From Alphaproteobacteria bacterium (lineage in GTDB: Bacteria; Pseudomonadota; Alphaproteobacteria; Acetobacterales; Acetobacteraceae), in assembly GCA_026400815.1 (NCBI GenBank), contig JAPLOI010000076.1, positions 1 through 64,000 of the forward strand: DNA of 64,000 bases. Reading direction: 5' to 3'. The position numbers and the translations under genes are program-made. Below are positions 58,922 to 64,000 of the stretch, piece after piece (position 1 is the first letter of the stretch; each line of letters starts with the position of its first letter). The notes below the pieces were generated by a model. That model was not told the origin of the DNA and did no database searches. It was given only the letters and a program-made list of their open reading frames with translations.

Positions 58922-59538
58922 GGGATTGGCTGCAGCGCTGCGACCTGGTCGCGATCCTGCGCGGGGTGACGCCGGAAGAGGTGGTGCCGATCGGCGAGGC
59001 GCTGGCGGAGGCCGGGATCGCCGTGCTGGAGGTGCCGCTGAACTCGCCGCGGCCGATCGAGAGCATCCGGCGGCTGGCCGCACGGTTCGGCGACCAGCTG
59101 CTGGTGGGGGCGGGCACGGTGATGAGCGCGGCCCAGGTGGCCACGGTGGCCGATGCCGGTGGGCGGCTGGTGGTGCTGCCGCATGCCAGCGAGGCGGTGG
59201 TGCGCGCGGCCAAGGCGCGCGGGATGGTGGCGGTGCCGGGCTTCTTCACGCCCACCGAGGCCTTCGCGATGCTGGCGGCCGGCGCGGACGGGCTGAAGCT
59301 GTTCCCAGCCGAGGCGGCGAGCCCCGCGGTGCTGAAGGCGATGCGCGCAGTGTTGCCGGCGAACACACTGGTGCTGCCTGTGGGCGGGATCGATGCCGGC
59401 AATATCCCGGCCTGGCGCGCGGCGGGGGCGGCGGGGTTCGGGATCGGGAGTTCGATCTACAAGCCCGGCGACACGCCGGAGATCGTGGCGGCGAAGGCCC
59501 AGGCACTTCTTTCCGCAGGACCCTTGCGCGCGGCCTGA
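58912..59538 (+). CDS. dgoA: 2-dehydro-3-deoxy-6-phosphogalactonate aldolase
   Basis: A 208-residue class I aldolase of the KDPG/KDPGal family that splits the DgoK product into pyruvate and glyceraldehyde-3-phosphate. Signatures are LVAILRGVTPEE, LEVPLNSPRP, the GAGTVMSAAQV loop and the Schiff-base lysine in GADGLKLFPAEA. The galactonate assignment rests on its pairing with dgoK. It is followed by a PcaB-like lyase and a sugar ABC transporter on the same strand. Confidence 0.9.
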   Translation: MALRDWLQRCDLVAILRGVTPEEVVPIGEALAEAGIAVLEVPLNSPRPIESIRRLAARFGDQLLVGAGTVMSAAQVATVADAGGRLVVLPHASEAVVRAAKARGMVAVPGFFTPTEAFAMLAAGADGLKLFPAEAASPAVLKAMRAVLPANTLVLPVGGIDAGNIPAWRAAGAAGFGIGSSIYKPGDTPEIVAAKAQALLSAGPLRAA

Positions 59539-59578
59539 GGCTGGGGCACGCCGGGGAAAAGCCCCGGAGGACGTGCCC

Positions 59579-60937
59579 ATGCCCGTGAATTTCGCCGACA
59601 GCCCGGTGTTCGGAACGCTGTACGGTTCCGACGCCATGCGCGCCGTGTTCGATGACCGCACCTTCCTGCAGCGCATGCTGGATGTGGAGGCGGCCCTTGC
59701 CCGCGTGCAGGGGCGAATGGGGATCATCCCGGCCGAGGCGGCGGCGGCGATCAGCGCGGCGGCGCGGGTGGAGCACCTGGATCTCGGGCGGATGGCGGCG
59801 AGTGTCGCCAATGTCGGCTACCCCGTGGTGGGGCTGGTGGCCGGGCTGTCGGAGGCCGCCGGCGCCCATGGCCGCTGGACGCATTGGGGGGCGACGACCC
59901 AGGACATCATGGATTCCGCCACCGCACTTCAGGTGCGCGATGGGCTGGCCCTGGTGCGGGCAGAGCTGGTGGCGGTCGCCGTGGCACTGGCGAAGCAGGC
60001 GGCCCTGCATCGCGATACGCTGATGGCGGGGCGGACCCACCTGCAGCACGCGCTGCCGGTGACCTTCGGGCTGAAGCTGGCCACCTGGCTGGCGCCGCTG
60101 CTGGCGCATGTGGAGCGGCTGGACCAGTTGCGGCCGCGCGCCTGCGTGGTGCAGTTCGGCGGCGCGGCGGGCACGCTGGCCTCGCTGGGCGAGGACGGGA
60201 TTGGGGTGATGGAAGGGCTCGCGGTGGCGCTGGGGCTCGGCGTGCCGGATGCGCCCTGGCACGTGGGGCGGGATGGGCTGGCTGAGGCGGTGTCGTTCCT
60301 GGGGCTGCTGTGCGGCAGCCTGTCCAAGATCGCCACCGACGTGATCCTGCTGGCGCAGAACGAGGTGGCCGAGCTGACCGAGCCCTATGTGCACGGGCGC
60401 GGGCAGAGCTCCACCATGCCGCAGAAGCGCAACCCGATCGCCAGCGAATACATCCTGGCCTCCGCCCGCGCCGTGCAGGCGATGGTGCCGCTGATGCAGG
60501 GGGCGATGGCGCAGGACCATGAGCGGGCGACGGGGCCGTGGCAGGCGGAGCCGCTGGCGATTGGCCAGGCCTTCGTGCTGACCCATGGCGCGCTGTGCCA
60601 TGCGCGCCAGATCGCCGAGGGCATGGTGGTGGACACGGCGCGGATGCGCACCAACCTCGACCTCACCGGCGGGCAGATCGTGGCCGAGGCGGTGATGATG
60701 GGGCTGGGGCCGGTGCTGGGGCGGGAGGCGGCGCACCATGTGGTGAAGCATGCCTGCGACCAGGCGTTGACCCAGCGCATCGGGCTGGCCGAGGCGCTGG
60801 GGCGCGACTCGACCGTAACGGCCCGGCTGGATGGGGCGGCGATCGCGCGGCTGGTGGACCCCGCAGCGTATTTGGGCAGCGCCGGCGCCTTCGTGGATAG
60901 GGTACTCTTGCGCGCGAAGGGGGTGATCGCAATCTAG
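59579..60937 (+). CDS. 3-carboxy-cis,cis-muconate cycloisomerase-like lyase
   Basis: A 452-residue fumarase/aspartase-superfamily enzyme nearest to PcaB. The superfamily signature is GQSSTMPQKRNPIASE; HWGATTQDIMDSA and GRTHLQHALPVTFG form the other active-site segments. PcaB cyclises 3-carboxymuconate in protocatechuate breakdown, but no other pca gene is nearby and this one follows dgoK-dgoA by 40 bp, so a lyase acting on another polyacid is possible. GGAGG lies 8 nt before the ATG at 59579. Confidence 0.82.
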   Translation: MPVNFADSPVFGTLYGSDAMRAVFDDRTFLQRMLDVEAALARVQGRMGIIPAEAAAAISAAARVEHLDLGRMAASVANVGYPVVGLVAGLSEAAGAHGRWTHWGATTQDIMDSATALQVRDGLALVRAELVAVAVALAKQAALHRDTLMAGRTHLQHALPVTFGLKLATWLAPLLAHVERLDQLRPRACVVQFGGAAGTLASLGEDGIGVMEGLAVALGLGVPDAPWHVGRDGLAEAVSFLGLLCGSLSKIATDVILLAQNEVAELTEPYVHGRGQSSTMPQKRNPIASEYILASARAVQAMVPLMQGAMAQDHERATGPWQAEPLAIGQAFVLTHGALCHARQIAEGMVVDTARMRTNLDLTGGQIVAEAVMMGLGPVLGREAAHHVVKHACDQALTQRIGLAEALGRDSTVTARLDGAAIARLVDPAAYLGSAGAFVDRVLLRAKGVIAI

Positions 60938-61093
60938 AATTGCGCGCGAATGCCTCTACAGGCATCAATGCGTTGCCCTTCTGGGGCATTGTGCCTAGGA
61001 TTGGATCAGCACGGTCCCCGTTGGGGCCTTGTCGAAATCGCAACCAGCAGCCGGCGGTAAGCACGGCGCGCAGACGGGAGGCTTGATATCCTG

Positions 61094-62446
61094 ATGACCA
61101 GGAACATTCTGTCCAAGCGGGAAGCCACGCGCCGCAAGGTGCTCAAGTTCGGTGCTGCTGCATCGGTTCTTCCGTGGGTGCACGTGCGCTCCGCCAAGGC
61201 GGCCGGCACGCTCTCCATCTTCCTGTGGGATCACTGGGTGCCGGCGACGAACGCCACCGCCCGCCAGCAGATCGCGGCCTGGGCCGAGCGCAACAAGGTT
61301 GAGGTGAAGCTGGACTTCATCACCTCGCAGGGCAACCAGACGCTGCTGACCATCAACGCGCAGGCGCAGGCCCGGCGCGGCCATGACATCATCACCATCG
61401 CCAACTGGAACGTGCGCGACCACGCGGACAAGTTGGAGCCGGTGGACGATATCGTTGGCCGCCTGATCGCCAAGCACGGCGCCACCAACGACGTGGCCAA
61501 CTACTTCGGCCGCGAAAAGGGCAAGTGGCTGGCGGTTCCCTCTTCCTGGGGCACGCAGAACAAGGGCCCGGCCGGGCGCATCTCCCTGTTCAAGGAGCAT
61601 GCCGGCCTCGACCTGCAGAAGATGTACCCGACCTCGCCGACCGAGACCCCGGAGTCCAAGGAATGGACGATGGACGCTATGCTGAAGGCTGCGGAGGCCA
61701 TGTTCAAGGCCGGCAAGCCGTTCGGCATTGGCATGGGCACCACGGCGGACAGCGTGGACACCTGGGGCTCCATCCTGGCCTCGTTCGGCGCCGAGATGGT
61801 GGATTCCAGCGGCAAGATCCAGATCCGCTCGGCGGCGATGCGCCAGGCGATCGAGTACTGCCAGAAGCTGATCCGCTTCCTGCCGGCCGATGCGCAGAGC
61901 TGGGACGATAGCTCGAATAACCGCGCGCTGATCTCTGGCGCGTCGTCGTTCATCTACAACCCGCCGTCGGCCTGGGCGGTTGCGACCCGCGATGCGCCGG
62001 CCGTGGCGCAGGATGTGTGGCACCTGGCTCCCCCGGCTGGTCCGAAGGGGCGCTTCGTTCCGCACAACATCAACTTCTGGGGCATCTGGCAGTTCGCGCA
62101 GAACAAGACCGCTGCGAAGGACCTGATCGAGTACCTGATGCAGGAAGAACTGGTGGATGCGCGCTGCATCGCTTCCATGGGCTATGACCTGCCGCCGTAC
62201 GAGAAGCTGACCCAGTCCAAGGCGTGGGACGACATCGGGCCGCCGAAGGGCACGGTGTACAACTACCCCGTGCGCGGCTGGCATGGTGCAAAGACCCACG
62301 TGGCGCACGCCCCGGCCCCGGCGGAAATCGCGGTGCAGATCTACAACCGCGGCACCTTCCCGACGATGCTGGCGAAGCTGAAGGCCGGCGAGACGATCGA
62401 CCAGGTGATCACCTGGGGCAATCGCGAGCTGGAAGGCTTCCTGTAA
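61094..62446 (+). CDS. Extracellular sugar-type solute-binding protein (family 1)
   Basis: A 450-residue ABC binding protein. The leader has a twin-arginine-like motif (EATRRKVLKFGAAASV) and a cut site near SAKAAG, suggesting Tat export. The mature part opens with TLSIFLWDHWVPATN and contains WGTQNKGPAGR and NFWGIWQFAQNK, typical of carbohydrate-binding proteins. It is followed by a 13-bp intercistronic hairpin and two permease genes. The ligand is unknown; neighbouring dgoK-dgoA suggests a sugar acid or related compound. Confidence 0.87.
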   Translation: MTRNILSKREATRRKVLKFGAAASVLPWVHVRSAKAAGTLSIFLWDHWVPATNATARQQIAAWAERNKVEVKLDFITSQGNQTLLTINAQAQARRGHDIITIANWNVRDHADKLEPVDDIVGRLIAKHGATNDVANYFGREKGKWLAVPSSWGTQNKGPAGRISLFKEHAGLDLQKMYPTSPTETPESKEWTMDAMLKAAEAMFKAGKPFGIGMGTTADSVDTWGSILASFGAEMVDSSGKIQIRSAAMRQAIEYCQKLIRFLPADAQSWDDSSNNRALISGASSFIYNPPSAWAVATRDAPAVAQDVWHLAPPAGPKGRFVPHNINFWGIWQFAQNKTAAKDLIEYLMQEELVDARCIASMGYDLPPYEKLTQSKAWDDIGPPKGTVYNYPVRGWHGAKTHVAHAPAPAEIAVQIYNRGTFPTMLAKLKAGETIDQVITWGNRELEGFL

Positions 62447-62460
62447 GCCTTGATGCTTGC

Positions 62461-62494
62461 CCCTGCCGGTGCCCGGATTCTGGCACCGGCAGGG
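62461..62494 (+). promoter_or_regulatory. Intercistronic stem-loop after the binding-protein gene
   Basis: A perfect 13-bp stem (CCCTGCCGGTGCC and its complement) with an 8-nt loop, followed by TTTCCC, lies 15 nt after the stop codon. It may partly end transcription or protect the upstream message, giving more binding protein than permease. Confidence 0.65.
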
Positions 62495-62566
62495 TTTCCC
62501 CCTTCATGACGGCGTGATCGCTCCTTCGGGGCCGTCGTGCCGCATCCGCTTGATGGAGACCCCTTC

Positions 62567-63514
62567 ATGGCAGACGGTAGCACCATGGTGGTCGGAGCGC
62601 CTGCAGCAACCTCGCCGACACCGCGACAGGCCGGCAGCATGAAGCAGTTGGCGCGCCGCCGGTCCTTGGCCGCGCTGGCGCTGTGTTCGCCGCTGATCCT
62701 GCTGATCGTTTGCCTGAAGATCTATCCGACCTTCTACGCCGTCTTCCTGAGCATGCTTGACCGGAAGATGAACAACTTCGTCGGGTTCGACAATTTCGCC
62801 TTCATGATCAGCCGGCCGAGCTTCCAGCTGGTGATCTTCCAGTCCGTGCTGTTCGCGGTGACGGCGGTGATCCTGAAGGCCTTCCTGGGCTTTGTGCTGG
62901 CCCACCTGATGCACAACATCCGCGGCCGCAATGAGCGCGTGTGGCGCGGGCTGCTGCTGGTGCCGTGGGTGATTCCGCTCTCGCTTTCCACGCTCACCTG
63001 GTGGTGGCTGTTCGACCCCTCCTACTCCGCGTTCAACTGGACGCTGAACATGCTGGGCTTCGAGGATATCGCGTTCCTCGGCACGGTATGGAACGCGCGC
63101 CTCTCGGTGATCGCGGTGAACGTGTGGTTCGGCGCGCCCTTCTTCATGATCATGTATCTGGCGGCGCTGAAGTCGGTGCCCGAGCAGCTTTATGAGGCGG
63201 CCTCGATCGATGGCGCCACCGCGGTGCAGCGGCTGTTCTTCATCACCATCCCGATGATGCGCAACATCATCCTGATCACGGTGCTCTACAGCCTAATCGT
63301 GACCTTCGCCGACTTCGACATCGTGCGCATCCTGACCAATGGCGGGCCGCAGGACGGCACGCATCTGTTCGCCACCTACGCGTTCGTGGTGGGCATCCAG
63401 TCCGGCAACATTCCGCGTGGCGCCACGGTGAGCCTGTTCATGTTCCCGATCCTGGCCACGCTCGCGTTCTTCGTGCTGCGCGACGTGATGAAGCGCAACA
63501 AGGAGATGGCGTGA
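62567..63514 (+). CDS. Sugar ABC transporter permease (MalF-like)
   Basis: A 315-residue inner-membrane permease with six hydrophobic helices. The EAA loop is EQLYEAASIDGATAVQRLFF, and ILTNGGPQDGTHLFATYAF near the end is typical of MalF/UgpA-type subunits. GGAG lies 8 nt before the ATG at 62567. Its stop overlaps the next permease start by 1 nt (TGATG). Confidence 0.9.
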   Translation: MADGSTMVVGAPAATSPTPRQAGSMKQLARRRSLAALALCSPLILLIVCLKIYPTFYAVFLSMLDRKMNNFVGFDNFAFMISRPSFQLVIFQSVLFAVTAVILKAFLGFVLAHLMHNIRGRNERVWRGLLLVPWVIPLSLSTLTWWWLFDPSYSAFNWTLNMLGFEDIAFLGTVWNARLSVIAVNVWFGAPFFMIMYLAALKSVPEQLYEAASIDGATAVQRLFFITIPMMRNIILITVLYSLIVTFADFDIVRILTNGGPQDGTHLFATYAFVVGIQSGNIPRGATVSLFMFPILATLAFFVLRDVMKRNKEMA

Positions 63515-64000
63515 TGAGTGCTTCCGCCACCGCCGGCAACCTGCCGGTCCCGAAGGCGAAGGTCGGCAGCATGGAGAAGCAGCGCCGCATGGCGCTGTGG
63601 GCCAGCTACATCGCGCTGACCTTCTTCGTGATCATCTTCCTGATCCCGCCCTTCTACATGATCATCACCAGCCTGAAGACCTCGGCTGAGATCTCGGCCC
63701 AGGCGGGCAATCCGTGGATCGTGCAGAACCCGACCTTCGACAATTACTGGGAGCTGATGACCAACGCCGCCTTCCAGCGGTATTTCATCAACTCCGTCTG
63801 GGTCACGGCCGTGACCGTGACGCTGAGCATGACGATCGCGATCCTGGCGGCGTTCAGCCTCTCGCGCATGGGGTTCAAGGGCAGCCAGGTGCTCTCCACC
63901 GGCGTGTTCCTCACCTACCTCGTGCCGCCGTCGCTGCTGTTCATCCCGTTGTTCCAGATCCTGGGCTGGCTGGGGCTGATCAATTCCACCTGGGCGCTGG
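63514..64000 (+). CDS. Sugar ABC transporter permease (MalG-like), cut by window end
   Basis: The first 162 codons of a second permease: MSASATAGNLPVPKAKVGSM, a first helix (ALTFFVIIFLIPPFYMIITS), the TFDNYWELM segment and further helices up to ILGWLGLINSTWAL. This is the N-terminal part of MalG/UgpE-type subunits. The EAA loop and the expected ATPase gene lie beyond the window. Confidence 0.88.
   Translation, partial: MSASATAGNLPVPKAKVGSMEKQRRMALWASYIALTFFVIIFLIPPFYMIITSLKTSAEISAQAGNPWIVQNPTFDNYWELMTNAAFQRYFINSVWVTAVTVTLSMTIAILAAFSLSRMGFKGSQVLSTGVFLTYLVPPSLLFIPLFQILGWLGLINSTWAL

Overview
The window is GC-rich DNA with dense genes, many GTG/TTG starts, 1-4 nt stop/start overlaps, and a gene content (TAXI-type TRAP transporter, several ABC importers for organic nutrients, CaiB-type CoA transferase, MoxR/CoxE pair, small cspA-linked proteins) that fits an alphaproteobacterium, most likely an Acetobacteraceae/Rhodospirillales relative. 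This is a judgement from gene content and style; no rRNA is present to confirm it. One tRNA, tRNA-Val(GAC), is present. No phage, transposase, integrase or CRISPR array is visible.

Layout. 1-3.4 kb: a decayed duplicate of an M20 amidase gene, an orphan PEP-CTERM protein, then the intact amidase (minus). 3.4-8.3 kb: a YaiI/UPF0178 protein, cysK divergent from a cysteine-free Rrf2 regulator, an MBL hydrolase, and a glutamine synthetase-like enzyme with an isochorismatase-family hydrolase. 8.3-13.1 kb: a peptide-type solute-binding protein, a zinc deacylase, CutC and an M20 peptidase. 13.2-20.5 kb: a CoxE-like VWA protein with its MoxR ATPase, a fused TRAP permease with its TAXI binding protein, and an MltF-like transglycosylase. 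20.5-25 kb: tRNA-Val, an N-formylglutamate amidohydrolase-family enzyme, a large unrecognised 718-aa protein, a candidate small RNA with an anti-Shine-Dalgarno loop, and a lytic transglycosylase. 25-31.5 kb: glucarate dehydratase divergent from an ATP-grasp ligase, a CoA transferase/acyl-CoA dehydrogenase pair, and a two-subunit thiamine-diphosphate decarboxylase. 31.8-36.2 kb: an RND efflux adaptor and pump.

36.2-45.7 kb is a phosphate-starvation block: pstS-pstC-pstA-pstB-phoU-phoB, then phnC-phnD-phnE-phnE. A multi-unit Pho box lies before each half. No phoR kinase and no C-P lyase genes are in the window. 45.7-46.6 kb is a repeat-rich island with a short-chain dehydrogenase fragment. 46.6-56.6 kb: a D-2-hydroxyacid dehydrogenase, a small acidic protein, a GST, then two divergent, translationally coupled operons that together encode a split Dpp/Opp-type importer with AnmK, a penicillin-binding-type serine hydrolase and a GNAT enzyme; this looks like muropeptide or anhydro-MurNAc recovery. 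56.6-57.5 kb: a cspA operon with three small unknown proteins. 57.8-64 kb: a Flp-pilin-like gene, dgoK-dgoA, a PcaB-like lyase, and a family-1 sugar ABC transporter cut by the window end.

The intergenic spaces hold at least six families of palindromic repeats. The most notable is a ~112-bp element (three full copies, one half copy) whose inner stem differs in sequence between copies but can still fold. Stem-loops also follow three solute-binding-protein genes (pstS, phnD, sugar-binding protein).
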